From positions 1 to 53,262 of the forward strand of contig DAOVRZ010000024.1 of NCBI GenBank assembly GCA_030627905.1: a stretch of DNA of 53,262 nucleotides. The letters run 5' to 3'. Position 1 is the first letter of the stretch, and every line of letters starts with the position of its first letter. A program made the translations under genes and the position numbers. Source of the DNA: JAGMES01 sp023128035 (GTDB lineage Bacteria > Bacillota > Halanaerobiia > DY22613). This document shows, piece after piece, positions 33,755 through 43,442 of the stretch. Below the pieces are notes generated by a model. It saw nothing but the letters and a program-made list of their open reading frames with translations. It was not told the DNA's origin and made no database searches.

Positions 33755-35122
33755 TCAGTTCTTTGCCAATTTTGTTACATACTCCTTAAAAAGTCTGCCT
33801 CTTTCAACATAGCTTGAAAATTGATCCCAACTAGCACAAGCAGGTGATAAAATTACTACATCTCCAGGCTTGCTTAAACTTTGGGATAATTTCACCGCTA
33901 TTTCTAAATTTTCAACAACTTCAAGCTCACCACTAAATCCACAATCTAAAGCCTTTTTATACAATTCTTCTTTTGTTTCACCGAGCAAAATCAAGACCTT
34001 AGCTTTTTCAATTACCACCTCGATAAACTCAGTAAAATCCAAATCACGACTTAAACCCCCTGCAATAAGAACCACTGGTTCTTGAAAAGCTTTAAGTGCC
34101 TTGATTGAAGCATCTGGATTTGTACCCTTCGAATCATTATAATACTGCACACCTTTATCTGTTAAAACATATTCTAAAGTATGCTCCTGACCTGTAAAAT
34201 TACGCAAACCCATTCTAACTTTTTCAGGAGAGATTCCAACTAGCAAAGCAGCAGCAGCAGCAGCAAGAGCATTTTCTATATTGTGATCTCCTCGAATCAA
34301 AAGTTCATCAACTGAAAGTATTTCCACTGGTTCTTCATCGAATTCAGCAATCATCATTTTCCCATCAAGATACATTCCTGGCAATTTCTTGTCCTTTCGA
34401 CTAAACCAAATAATTTTTGAAGGAATTTCAGGAGCAATCTTTCGTAACGAACGATCATCTGCATTTAATATAACATAATCTTCCTCAGATTGATTTTTAA
34501 AAATATTCATTTTCGCGTGAAGATATGCTTCCATAGTCTTATGCCGATCAAGATGATCAGGGGTTAAGTTTAAAAACAGGGCAATCTTTGGATAAAACTT
34601 TTCAACAGTTTCTAACTGAAAAGAACTCACTTCTGCAACTACCAAATCATCTTCTGAAAGATTCAAAACTTCACCAATCAATGTACGACCAATATTTCCA
34701 CCAACAAAAACCCGGTGAGGATATGGTTTTAATAGTTCACCGATTAAAGAAGTGGTTGTTGTTTTGCCATTCGTTCCAGTAATAGCAATAAAAGGAGCTT
34801 TTGAAAGACGGTAAGAGAGTTCAATCTCACTAATAACTTCAATTCCCCTCTTTTTCGCTTCATGAAAAATTGGAATGTCTACAGGAACTCCTGGACTAGT
34901 AATGATCATATCCACATTAAGCACCTTTTCTGTATGCCCACCCAGATCATATTCAACCCCAGAAAAATTCTTTAACATTGAAAGTTCTTCATTTAATTTT
35001 TCAGCAGGTTTTATATCACTTACAACTACCTCTGCTCCCAAACTTACTAGAATTTTTGTAGTGACCACACCAGTTCGTTTTCCTAGTCCTATAACTCCTA
35101 TACGCTTACCTTTCAAATCCAT
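33755..35122 (-). CDS. murD: UDP-N-acetylmuramoyl-L-alanine--D-glutamate ligase
   Basis: MurD adds D-glutamate. The ATP loop is ITGTNGKTTTT at 114-124, with NLTPDHLDRH near 185 and DSKGTNPDA in the third domain. Length is 455 residues; ATG at 35122 has GGGG upstream. It stands between mraY and ftsW as usual. Confidence 0.96.
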   Translation of the reverse strand: MDLKGKRIGVIGLGKRTGVVTTKILVSLGAEVVVSDIKPAEKLNEELSMLKNFSGVEYDLGGHTEKVLNVDMIITSPGVPVDIPIFHEAKKRGIEVISEIELSYRLSKAPFIAITGTNGKTTTTSLIGELLKPYPHRVFVGGNIGRTLIGEVLNLSEDDLVVAEVSSFQLETVEKFYPKIALFLNLTPDHLDRHKTMEAYLHAKMNIFKNQSEEDYVILNADDRSLRKIAPEIPSKIIWFSRKDKKLPGMYLDGKMMIAEFDEEPVEILSVDELLIRGDHNIENALAAAAAALLVGISPEKVRMGLRNFTGQEHTLEYVLTDKGVQYYNDSKGTNPDASIKALKAFQEPVVLIAGGLSRDLDFTEFIEVVIEKAKVLILLGETKEELYKKALDCGFSGELEVVENLEIAVKLSQSLSKPGDVVILSPACASWDQFSSYVERGRLFKEYVTKLAKN

Positions 35123-35140
35123 TTTTATCCCCTGCCCCTT

Positions 35141-36112
35141 CTAGATAAATCGAATAAAACCAATCAGTCCAATTGCTGCTAAAAAGATAGAAGCAATTAT
35201 AAAGAGTGTTACTACCTGTGGTTCACTCCAGCCACTCAATTCAAAATGATGGTGTAGTGGACTCATTTTAAAGATTCTCTTTCCACCTGTCATCTTAAAG
35301 TAACTAATCTGCATCATCACAGAAAGCGTTTCTAACACATAAACACCACCAATTATCCCCAAAAAAATCTCTGTTTGACTAAAGATTGCTATAGCAGATA
35401 GTGCACCACCTAGAGCAAATGAACCAGTATCTCCCATAAAAACTTGCGCTGGATGAGAATTAAACTTGGAAAAACCGATACATGCGCCAGTCACAGCCAA
35501 AGTAAATGCAGCCATCTCCAACTTTCCTTGCAAAAAAAGGATCAAAGCAAAAGTTAAAGAAACAACAATCGTTACTCCAGAAGCCAATCCATCCAGACCA
35601 TCGGTTAAATTAACAGCATTCACAGTCCCGATGATCAAAAACATCACCACAGGAACCATAAAAATTCCTAAATTCACGGTCAGATTGGTAAAAGGAATCA
35701 ATATTTCCATCAATGCAGGCTCACCTATTACATAAAATGCCAAAAGGCCACTCAAAATGAGCTGACCAACAATCTTCTGCCATGCTCTTAAACCTAATGA
35801 ACGGGCCGCCACAATTTTTATTAGATCATCTAAAAGACCTATAAGACCAAATCCTAATGTCAGAAAAAGAGCCCAAAGAATCTGATCTGTAAGGGGGACT
35901 ACCACAAACGTAGCGACAAGGATTGCTAAAATTATCATAATCCCACCCATAGTAGGAGTTCCTTTTTTCCGAAAATGGCTCTTTGGCCCAACTTCGCGAA
36001 TCTGTTGACCGAATTTCAATCTATAGAAAATACGAATAAATCCTGGACCAGTTATAAGAGCAATTAAAATGGATAATCCTAAAGCATATAAAAGTGTTAT
36101 ATTTCCTGTCAT
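35141..36112 (-). CDS. mraY: phospho-N-acetylmuramoyl-pentapeptide transferase
   Basis: MraY makes lipid I from UDP-MurNAc-pentapeptide and undecaprenyl phosphate. It is a 323-residue polytopic membrane protein with KKGTPTMGGIMII, the aspartate-rich GLIGLLDDLIK and NLTDGLDGLASG motifs, and MSPLHHHFELSGW near the C-terminus. ATG at 36112 follows GGAGGAAG. The 181-base gap before it contains an elaborate palindromic region. Confidence 0.96.
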   Translation of the reverse strand: MTGNITLLYALGLSILIALITGPGFIRIFYRLKFGQQIREVGPKSHFRKKGTPTMGGIMIILAILVATFVVVPLTDQILWALFLTLGFGLIGLLDDLIKIVAARSLGLRAWQKIVGQLILSGLLAFYVIGEPALMEILIPFTNLTVNLGIFMVPVVMFLIIGTVNAVNLTDGLDGLASGVTIVVSLTFALILFLQGKLEMAAFTLAVTGACIGFSKFNSHPAQVFMGDTGSFALGGALSAIAIFSQTEIFLGIIGGVYVLETLSVMMQISYFKMTGGKRIFKMSPLHHHFELSGWSEPQVVTLFIIASIFLAAIGLIGFIRFI

Positions 36113-36130
36113 ATTACTTCTTCCTCCCTT

Positions 36131-36275
36131 AAAGTCGAGATAATAACTACGTTATTATCTCTTAAATTTAACGACTTCAGAAGGAAATTTAAACTCTCAC
36201 TAAAGTTTTGAAATTATTGTAGGGCTTTTATCCCCACCTATAGAGGACTCTAAAAACCCCTTCTGAAATGTCGTT
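36131..36275 (-). promoter_or_regulatory. structured murF-mraY intergenic region with competing stems
   Basis: On the transcribed strand, AACGACATTTCAGAAGG (36275-36259) can pair with CCTTCTGAAGTCGTT (36184-36170) over 15 bp with a 2-base bulge. The AAGTCG inside the second arm can instead pair with CGACTT at 36137-36132, which lies directly before the mraY ribosome binding site. Between those sits an 11-bp hairpin (36137-36161) with the same 17-base core as the pyr leader palindrome. No T run follows, so it is not a plain terminator. It may be a cis-regulatory RNA or a mobile repeat. Confidence 0.6.
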
Positions 36276-36293
36276 AAACACTTAGCAAATAAA

Positions 36294-37667
36294 CTATTTA
36301 ATCTTTTCTCCTAGTATTTTTGCAACTTCTTCCATTTTCATTCCACGTGATCCCTTAATCAAAATAGTATCTCCAGGTTGAACTACATCAAGAAGTTGTT
36401 CTGCCAATTTAAGATTGCTTGCAAAAGTAAAGATTTTATCAGAACTCAATCCACCAGCGACGGCCCCTTCAGCTACAAACTTTCGATAATCTCCTTTAAT
36501 AAATATCAGATCTATACCTTTAAGGGCAGCAAATCTTCCAATATCAAAATGAGATTTTTCTGCAAAAGATCCCAACTCTAACATATCGCCTACTACTGCA
36601 ATTTTTCGTCCAGAACAATTAGCAAGAACTTCTAAATTAGCTTGCATCGAATCTGGATTTGCATTATATGCATCATTTAGCAAGGTAATATTTTCACCCA
36701 ACTTGCTTATATTCATTCTCATCTTAGAAGGCTGAAAATTTTTCAATCCCTCTTGAATCTTAGAAAAACTAACTCCCAATACGCGCCCAACTGCTATTGC
36801 AGCAAGCGCATTATATACATTATGTTCACCCGGAAGAGGAATATCAAAAGAAATTTTTTCACCTTCCAAAATAATCTTCATTCCCTTTAATTCATTCTGA
36901 TCAACTTTCAACGCCCGATAATTAGCCAATTCATCCATACCAAAAAATACAGCCTGATCTGCCAAAGCAGACATCTTTCTTACTCTATAATCATCTACAT
37001 TTAAAATAGCAATCCTTTGACCTACTAAATTTTCAATCAATTCCTGTTTTGCTAAAACAACATTATCTAATGTCTTTAAATGCTCAAGATGACTATGCCC
37101 AATATTAGTTACCACCCCAAACTCAGGCTCAGCTAATTTAGCTAATAATTCGATCTCTTTTAAATCACTCATCCCCATCTCAACAACCAGAACTTCATGC
37201 TCAGATTTTAATTGAAATAGAGTTAGAGGAAGCCCATAATAATTATTTAAATTTCCTTCAGTTTTTAAAACATTATATTTTTCTCTTAATACTGAAGCAA
37301 TCATATCTTTCGTTGTCGTTTTTCCTGCACTTCCTGTGATTCCAACTACTTTAATATCAAATTTTTTACGATAATAATGAGCAAGATCCTGTAATGCAGA
37401 AGTCGTGTCTTTTACTTTTATAAGAAACTGTCCTTCTTTTAATTCAATATCCATCTCACAATCAACTATAGCTCCAGTTCCACCTTGTATTAATGCATCT
37501 TCGACAAATTTGTGACCGTCCATCTTTTCCCCAACAATAGCAAAGAATAGTTGACCTGATTCAATTTTACGACTATCAATACTAACTCCTGAAAACTCAT
37601 TACTAAATCCAGCAATCAATTCCCCATTTAAAGCCTTACATAATTCTAAAGTATTCATCTGAATCAT
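36294..37667 (-). CDS. murF: UDP-N-acetylmuramoyl-tripeptide--D-Ala-D-Ala ligase
   Basis: MurF adds the D-Ala-D-Ala dipeptide, the last cytoplasmic step. The ATP loop ITGSAGKTTTK is at 110-120 and NDAYNANPDSM is in the C-terminal domain. Length is 457 residues. ATG at 37667 has AGGAGG six bases upstream, so the longer frame that overlaps murE is rejected. It follows murE by ten bases. Confidence 0.96.
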   Translation of the reverse strand: MIQMNTLELCKALNGELIAGFSNEFSGVSIDSRKIESGQLFFAIVGEKMDGHKFVEDALIQGGTGAIVDCEMDIELKEGQFLIKVKDTTSALQDLAHYYRKKFDIKVVGITGSAGKTTTKDMIASVLREKYNVLKTEGNLNNYYGLPLTLFQLKSEHEVLVVEMGMSDLKEIELLAKLAEPEFGVVTNIGHSHLEHLKTLDNVVLAKQELIENLVGQRIAILNVDDYRVRKMSALADQAVFFGMDELANYRALKVDQNELKGMKIILEGEKISFDIPLPGEHNVYNALAAIAVGRVLGVSFSKIQEGLKNFQPSKMRMNISKLGENITLLNDAYNANPDSMQANLEVLANCSGRKIAVVGDMLELGSFAEKSHFDIGRFAALKGIDLIFIKGDYRKFVAEGAVAGGLSSDKIFTFASNLKLAEQLLDVVQPGDTILIKGSRGMKMEEVAKILGEKIK

Positions 37668-37677
37668 AACACGCCTC

Positions 37678-39147
37678 CTATAAATTGGCCAATATAGCCT
37701 CTTTGACAACTTCTCGATCATCAAACGGGATAGTATAACCATTACATATCTGATATGTTTCATGACCTTTGCCTAAAATAATTACTAAATCACCAGGCTC
37801 AGCTTCTCGAACCGCGTGAAAGATTGCAACACGTCGTTCTGCAATCAAGTGATATTCAACTGGTCCTTCGAATTCTTTGAAACCCTCTTCTACATCTTTC
37901 AGAATTTGAAGCGGATCTTCAGTTCGAGAATTATCAGATGTAACAATTATTAAATCACTATATTTAGCAGCAATTTTACCCATTATAGGACGTTTGGTTC
38001 TATCTCGATCTCCACCACATCCAAAAACAACAATTTTTCTTCCATTTTCAAATTCCTGAACTGTCTTTAACACATTCTCCATTCCATCAGGAGAATGTGC
38101 AAAATCAACAATAACACCAAATTTTTGACCTGCGTCTACCTGTTCAAATCTTCCTGCGACTCCAGACAAACTTTCAAGACCTTCTTTAATAACTTCTAAT
38201 GGAATCTGTAAAGCCAGACCTACACCTATAGCAGCCAATGAATTGTATACATTGAAATATCCTGTAAACTTTAAATTCATTCTAATTTTACCTATTGGCG
38301 TTTCTAAAAGATAAGAAACTCCATTTACGTTGATCTCAATCTCTAAAGCTTTAATATCTGCTTCTCGATGAATTCCATATGTTAATACTTTACCAGTACA
38401 CTGTTCTATCATATAATCCCCTGCAAGATCATCTAGATTAACTACACCCACCCCATCAATAGATAAGTTTTTAAATAGTTTTCCTTTAGCTATCTTATAA
38501 TTTTCTAAAGTATCATGAAAATCTAAATGATCCTGAGAAATATTAGTAAACACGCCCACCTTAAACGAAAGATCCATAACCCTCTTAAGCTCAAGAGCAT
38601 GAGAACTAACTTCCATCACTGTATGATTCACACAATTTAAAACCATTCTGTTAAATAATTGGTGTAAATCTGATGATTCCGGTGTAGTCCTCTGGGTGGA
38701 AACAATTTCATCATCTATTTTGTTTTGAATCGTACCGATCACACCTGTTTTTAATTGAACACCACGTAAAATTGATTCTATCATATAAGTGGTAGTAGTT
38801 TTTCCATTCGTTCCAGTAACACCAATCAGATTCAATTTACGCCAGGAAAAATCATAAAAAGCTTCACTCAGTTTCCCTAATGCCTCCCTGGAATTCTCCA
38901 CTTTGATATAAGTGATATTTAAATTGTAAGGTACATCTTTTTCAATAACAATCACCTGCGCACCATTTTTAATCGCCTGATCGATATAATCATGACCATC
39001 TAATTGAAAACCTCTGATACTTACAAAGATAAACCCAGGTTTAACTTGGCGAGAATCGTAGGTTATCCCTGTAATTTCTTTCACAGTTGGTGCTTTATGA
39101 AGTTGATACTCTCCAAGATTTTGTAGTATTATTTCTAAATTTTTCAT
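37678..39147 (-). CDS. murE: UDP-MurNAc-tripeptide synthetase
   Basis: MurE adds the third stem-peptide residue. The ATP loop GVTGTNGKTTTT is at 109-120. The amino-acid-selecting motif reads DNSRTEDP (405-412). The arginine of the usual DNPR motif of meso-diaminopimelate-adding enzymes is kept while proline is replaced by serine, so mDAP is the likely substrate. Length is 489 residues. ATG at 39147 is preferred because GAGGG lies nine bases upstream, while the ATG at 39156 abuts it. Confidence 0.94.
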   Translation of the reverse strand: MKNLEIILQNLGEYQLHKAPTVKEITGITYDSRQVKPGFIFVSIRGFQLDGHDYIDQAIKNGAQVIVIEKDVPYNLNITYIKVENSREALGKLSEAFYDFSWRKLNLIGVTGTNGKTTTTYMIESILRGVQLKTGVIGTIQNKIDDEIVSTQRTTPESSDLHQLFNRMVLNCVNHTVMEVSSHALELKRVMDLSFKVGVFTNISQDHLDFHDTLENYKIAKGKLFKNLSIDGVGVVNLDDLAGDYMIEQCTGKVLTYGIHREADIKALEIEINVNGVSYLLETPIGKIRMNLKFTGYFNVYNSLAAIGVGLALQIPLEVIKEGLESLSGVAGRFEQVDAGQKFGVIVDFAHSPDGMENVLKTVQEFENGRKIVVFGCGGDRDRTKRPIMGKIAAKYSDLIIVTSDNSRTEDPLQILKDVEEGFKEFEGPVEYHLIAERRVAIFHAVREAEPGDLVIILGKGHETYQICNGYTIPFDDREVVKEAILANL

Positions 39148-39200
39148 CTTATTCATCCCTCGATTCTCACTTATTATTTTTCAGATTGATAACTTCTATA

Positions 39201-41288
39201 CTATTTTACGAAAATCTTAATCACTGTTCCTGATTCTACTCTGGTATGAGGCACAGGAACTTGGTTAATAATTTTTCCTTGATCATTTGAATACTGAATT
39301 CTAAGTCCCAATTCAGCAAGGAGTTTAGATGCTTCTTTTACAGACATTTTTTCCAAATCAGGAACTGTTACCTTATAGCGACCCTTATTATCAATTCCAT
39401 CCTGAGCAAAAAGAATCACTGTACTACGCTCTGGCATAATCACGCCAGGAACAGGAATTTGATCGAAAACCAGCTCAGTATTTCCTTCCACCTTCACCAT
39501 AAACCCCATCTTTAAAAGTTTTTCTCGCGCATATTCAATAGGTTGATTCCTGAGGTCAGGAATTTCTACCTCTTTAAGTTTAAAATTAGTTTTCTCCTCC
39601 TCTGTTAACTGTTGTGGAGGAATTTCGAGATATCTCAAAGCATATTTAGCTACCTTTTGAAAGACTGGTGCAGCTGTCTGAGAACCAAAATGAGGATAGC
39701 TAGTAACATCATAAAAAACAACTAAAATCGCTAATTTAGGATCATCTACAGGTACAAAACCAATAAAAGAAGAATCATATGAACGAACACCTCCATAAGC
39801 TTGAGCAGTACCTGTCTTGCCGCCAACTGTATAACCTTCTATTTGTGCATTTTTACCAGTTCCTTCTTTAACTACATTTGCAAGTAACTCACGAGCCAAT
39901 TCGGCAGTCTCTTTAGAGATCACCTGACGAACTGGGACTATCTCAAAATCTTTGATTAACTCCCCTTCAGTATTGCGAATTTCTCTTACTATTTGTGGTT
40001 CTAATAAAAGCCCATCATTTGCAACAGCACTAACGGCAGTAATTAACTGAATAGGCGTAACACTAATACTATGACCAAATGAAAGGGTTGCCAATTCCAC
40101 AGGACCAATATCCTCAAGTTTGTTAACTATACCTACACCTTCACCTGTAAGAGAAATATTCGTTTTCGTACCAAAACCAAAAGCTTTAACGTATTTATAA
40201 AGAAGTTCAGCACCAAGTCTTTGCCCAACTTGAACAAATCCCGGGTTACAAGAATTCTGCACTACTTCTGCAAAAGTCTGACTCCCATGACCTTCTGTTT
40301 CCCAACAACTGATAGACTCTCCAGCAACCTGAATTGATCCTTTACAGAAGAAACGGTCATTAACATTAACCACACCTTCTTCTAAAGCTGCCACTGTTGT
40401 AATAATCTTAAAAGTGGAACCAGGCTCATATAAATCTACAACAGCAATATTTCTCCAGGAAATATCTGGACTACGGGGGGTTATACTCGGATCATAAGTT
40501 GGCCTATTGGCCAAAGCCAAAACTTCTCCAGTTTCAGGATTCATTACAATAATTGATCCTCCTCTTGCTTTAACCTTTGTTAAAGCAGCATCTAACTCTC
40601 TTTCTGCGATATATTGAATTACTTCATCAATCGTTAAATAAACATTATTTCCCTCCACTGGAGAATAAAATTTTCGAATCCCATCATGCAATTCACGATT
40701 TTTACCATCCCGTTCTACTGCAACTCTCCCTGGAACTCCGCTAAGATAATTATCCAGAGTATTTTCAAGACCCTCTAACCCTTTACCATCGTCACCTGAA
40801 AAACCTAATATATGAGAAGCTAATTCTCCATTGGGAAAAAAGCGTTTGCTTTCAGTAGCAAACCCAATACCTGGAAGATCTAATTCTCTAATCTTTGCAG
40901 CAATTTTTTCATCAACTCTCCGCTGAACCCATCTACTCGAAGCATTTATTGTTATATTATTATAAATTTCCTCTTCAGACATTGTTAAAACACCAGCCAA
41001 AGCTTTAGCTGTAGCAATAGGATCTTTAATTTCAGCTGGAAAAGCCACAATTGTTTCCGCTGTTCCGCTCACCACCAGTTCTTTGCCATTTCGATCATAA
41101 ATAGTGCCTCTTTTTGGCTTAACCGGCAACTCCCGTAGACGTTGATTTAAAGCTTTATCATAATATTCTCCACCATTAACAACCTGTATCCACATCAGTC
41201 TAATAAATAAGCATAACATAAGAAAAACTACGATAAGAAAAAGTGCTGTGATTCTTTTCCTTATCTGTAGTTTCGAATAATTACTCAT
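39201..41288 (-). CDS. class B penicillin-binding protein with PASTA repeats (SpoVD/PBP2B type)
   Basis: A 695-residue transpeptidase with an N-terminal transmembrane helix (about 13-35), a dimerisation domain, and a transpeptidase domain with active-site Ser291 (EPGSTFKI), SCN in VQNSCNPGF and KTG at 491-493. Two C-terminal PASTA domains cover about 575-695 (VEIPDLRNQPI and VTVPDLEKMSV). PASTA repeats and dcw position fit SpoVD or PBP2B; only one such gene is in the cluster, so it could serve vegetative division, spore cortex, or both. ATG at 41288 follows GGAGGG. Confidence 0.93.
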   Translation of the reverse strand: MSNYSKLQIRKRITALFLIVVFLMLCLFIRLMWIQVVNGGEYYDKALNQRLRELPVKPKRGTIYDRNGKELVVSGTAETIVAFPAEIKDPIATAKALAGVLTMSEEEIYNNITINASSRWVQRRVDEKIAAKIRELDLPGIGFATESKRFFPNGELASHILGFSGDDGKGLEGLENTLDNYLSGVPGRVAVERDGKNRELHDGIRKFYSPVEGNNVYLTIDEVIQYIAERELDAALTKVKARGGSIIVMNPETGEVLALANRPTYDPSITPRSPDISWRNIAVVDLYEPGSTFKIITTVAALEEGVVNVNDRFFCKGSIQVAGESISCWETEGHGSQTFAEVVQNSCNPGFVQVGQRLGAELLYKYVKAFGFGTKTNISLTGEGVGIVNKLEDIGPVELATLSFGHSISVTPIQLITAVSAVANDGLLLEPQIVREIRNTEGELIKDFEIVPVRQVISKETAELARELLANVVKEGTGKNAQIEGYTVGGKTGTAQAYGGVRSYDSSFIGFVPVDDPKLAILVVFYDVTSYPHFGSQTAAPVFQKVAKYALRYLEIPPQQLTEEEKTNFKLKEVEIPDLRNQPIEYAREKLLKMGFMVKVEGNTELVFDQIPVPGVIMPERSTVILFAQDGIDNKGRYKVTVPDLEKMSVKEASKLLAELGLRIQYSNDQGKIINQVPVPHTRVESGTVIKIFVK

Positions 41289-41319
41289 CAGAATCCCTCC
41301 AAAATGATTTGAGAACTAA

Positions 41320-41814
41320 CTACTCATCTAAAGTTCCCGCCTCAACAGATGTCAAATTTTTAAACCAAACTGCAACTTCACTAGCAAGATGGACAATTTT
41401 ATTATCCTCTTTAAGCGATTCAGAAGCCTCTGTCTGTTTTTTGGAATCCTGATTCAATGTTACATATATAGAAGTATCTGGTACAACCATACCAAAGTCT
41501 TTCGCTTTTTGATCAATTAATTTTAAATTCTGGCTCTGAGAAATTTTAAATTCAATTTTTTCATTTTCTAACTTTAATTTCGCAATTTCTTTCTCCAATT
41601 TCTTAATCTGATAATTAGTAGTACTTATTTTTGCGAATTGATTCACATATAAAATAATAATAAAACCAATTATAAAAACAAAAAAAACAGTGCTAATTGC
41701 TTTTAATCCGAAAGGTTTCTCTTTATGTTTCTTTATCTTAATGCTATTTTCCTGCTTTCGATTAATAAATCTATTTGCATCATATTTATAATGTGCATGC
41801 CTATTCACTTTCAA
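41320..41814 (-). CDS. ftsL: FtsL-like septum protein
   Basis: A bitopic protein of about 164 residues: basic cytoplasmic N-terminus, one transmembrane helix (about 40-58) and a leucine-zipper-like coiled coil (IKKLEKEIAKLKLENEKIEF), then a polar tail. This is the FtsL/DivIC topology and the position after rsmH is the standard one for ftsL. TTG at 41814 is the probable start, nine bases after GGGAGG; the GTG at 41823 lies within that site. The tail is longer than in Bacillus FtsL. Confidence 0.82.
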   Translation of the reverse strand: MKVNRHAHYKYDANRFINRKQENSIKIKKHKEKPFGLKAISTVFFVFIIGFIIILYVNQFAKISTTNYQIKKLEKEIAKLKLENEKIEFKISQSQNLKLIDQKAKDFGMVVPDTSIYVTLNQDSKKQTEASESLKEDNKIVHLASEVAVWFKNLTSVEAGTLDE

Positions 41815-41854
41815 TCTATTCACCCTCCCTTATTAATAGAACTTTAGGAATAAG

Positions 41855-42790
41855 CTACAATTTCTCTGCAACTCTTAAAAATGCGCTCCGCGCCCTAGAG
41901 TTTTTCTCTAATTCTTCTTGTCCAGGTGTAATTGGTTTACGAGTTATCACTTTTAACACCGGTTTTACACCACAGACACATATCGGAAAATCTTTTGGAC
42001 ATATGCAATCTTTAGATAGATCACGGAAAAATTGTTTAACTATCCGATCTTCCAAAGAATGAAATGCAATTACACAAATTCGTCCACCTGGTTTTAATAA
42101 ATCAAGACTATCCTTTAATGCTTTCTTTAAAACTCCCAATTCATCATTTACAGCTATCCTGAGAGCTTGAAAAGTTCGTTTTGCTGGATGAGGACCAGAA
42201 CGTCTGGCGCTGGCTGGAATAGCTGCTTTAATCAAATCAACTAAATCCTGAGTAGTATCAATCTGTTTTCGCTGCCGCTCTCTGACAATAAACTGAGCAA
42301 TCCGGCTGGCCCACTTTTCCTCTCCATACTCTTTTATAATTCGTGTTAACTCACTCTCATTCCAGGAATTCACAATCTCTCTTGCTGTCAATTCTTGTCG
42401 TTGGTCCATACGCATATCTAAAACTGCGTCTCTTTTATAACTAAATCCCCGTTCATAATCATCCACCTGAAGAGATGAGAAGCCTAAATCAAAAATAATT
42501 CCATCAATCTCCTCAAACCCACGATAATATAAAGCCTTTTTAACATTTTTAAAATTATCTCTAACCAAAGTAATCTTTTCAAGATAAGGTGTTAATCGTT
42601 TTTTTGCAATTTCAAGGGCGACTTCATCCTGATCAATTCCTATCAAATGCCCCCCTGAACCCAAAGCTTTAGCAATCTTAAGAGAATGCCCTCCACCTCC
42701 AAGAGTACCATCTACATAAATCCCTTCAGGTTTAACATTTAAATACTGAACAGTTTCTTCTAAAAGTACCGTTGTGTGTGTTAATTCCAT
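41855..42790 (-). CDS. rsmH: 16S rRNA m4C1402 methyltransferase
   Basis: RsmH (MraW) N4-methylates C1402 of 16S rRNA using S-adenosylmethionine. Family motifs include VDGTLGGGGHSLKIA near residue 27, DLGFSSLQVDDYERGFSY near 100 and HSLEDRIVK near 250. Length is 311 residues; ATG at 42790 follows GGGGTG. Second gene of the dcw cluster, 12 bases after mraZ. Confidence 0.96.
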   Translation of the reverse strand: MELTHTTVLLEETVQYLNVKPEGIYVDGTLGGGGHSLKIAKALGSGGHLIGIDQDEVALEIAKKRLTPYLEKITLVRDNFKNVKKALYYRGFEEIDGIIFDLGFSSLQVDDYERGFSYKRDAVLDMRMDQRQELTAREIVNSWNESELTRIIKEYGEEKWASRIAQFIVRERQRKQIDTTQDLVDLIKAAIPASARRSGPHPAKRTFQALRIAVNDELGVLKKALKDSLDLLKPGGRICVIAFHSLEDRIVKQFFRDLSKDCICPKDFPICVCGVKPVLKVITRKPITPGQEELEKNSRARSAFLRVAEKL

Positions 42791-42802
42791 TTATTTTCAC
42801 CC

Positions 42803-43234
42803 CTAAATTCCTAATTCTTCCATGGTTTCGGCAATCTCTTCATATGACTCTGAAGTCACAGACATATATTGATCCCAATTCTCTTTGCTCCAAAGTTCAA
42901 TTCTATTTGAAACTCCAAGAACGACGATATCTTTATCAAGTTTAGCAAATTCACGTAAATTCTGTGGGAGATTAATTCTCCCTGATTTATCTAATTCACA
43001 TTCGGTAGCACCGGAAAAGAAAAAACGAACAAAAGCACGAGCATCTTTGCGAGTCATAGGAAGGGATTTCAATTTCTCTTCTAGGATGCACCATTCTTCA
43101 TTAGGAAATACAAAAAGACAATTATCCAACCCTCGAGTTATCACAAATTTTTCTCCTAAGGACTCTCTAAACTTTGCAGGCATAATCAACCTGCCTTTAG
43201 CGTCCATCGAGTGCTGGTATTCTCCCATGAACAT
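42803..43234 (-). CDS. mraZ: transcriptional regulator MraZ
   Basis: MraZ is a double-AbrB-fold DNA-binding protein that autoregulates the dcw promoter. The two halves each carry the DXXXR signature: MDAKGRLIMPAKFRE and LDKSGRINLPQNLRE. ATG at 43234 gives the standard 143 residues and has AGGAGGTG about nine bases upstream. Upstream lie three in-phase TGGGN boxes, its known target motif. Confidence 0.95.
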   Translation of the reverse strand: MFMGEYQHSMDAKGRLIMPAKFRESLGEKFVITRGLDNCLFVFPNEEWCILEEKLKSLPMTRKDARAFVRFFFSGATECELDKSGRINLPQNLREFAKLDKDIVVLGVSNRIELWSKENWDQYMSVTSESYEEIAETMEELGI

Positions 43235-43272
43235 GATTACATCCACCTCCTCCCACAATCACTATCCTATTG

Positions 43273-43297
43273 CCCCACTGTCCCCCACTTTCTCCCA
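43273..43297 (-). promoter_or_regulatory. MraZ operator: three TGGGN boxes at 10-bp spacing
   Basis: On the minus strand TGGGA (43297-43293), TGGGG (43287-43283) and TGGGG (43277-43273) are each separated by five bases, the arrangement known for MraZ binding. They lie 39-63 bases before the mraZ start, just downstream of an AT-rich probable promoter (TATAGAATATAAAA). This supports autoregulation of the whole cluster. Confidence 0.8.
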
Positions 43298-43361
43298 CTT
43301 AGTTTTATATTCTATATAACCTAAGAATCTCCTTTAGCTTTTGAAATTAATAACAAAAAAA

Positions 43362-43389
43362 TAATTAAAAAAGTGTACTTTTTTAATTA
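43362..43389. repeat. AT-rich perfect palindrome upstream of mraZ
   Basis: Arms of 13 bp (43362-43374 and 43377-43389) flank a GT centre, with A6 and T6 runs in the arms. It separates mraZ from the plus-strand small frame. It could be a weak bidirectional terminator or a protein-binding dyad; no GC-rich stem is present. Confidence 0.6.
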
Positions 43390-43442
43390 CCTCACATATG
43401 ATAATAAAGAAAGATAATGACCAGAAAGGGGTTGAAAGTTCC

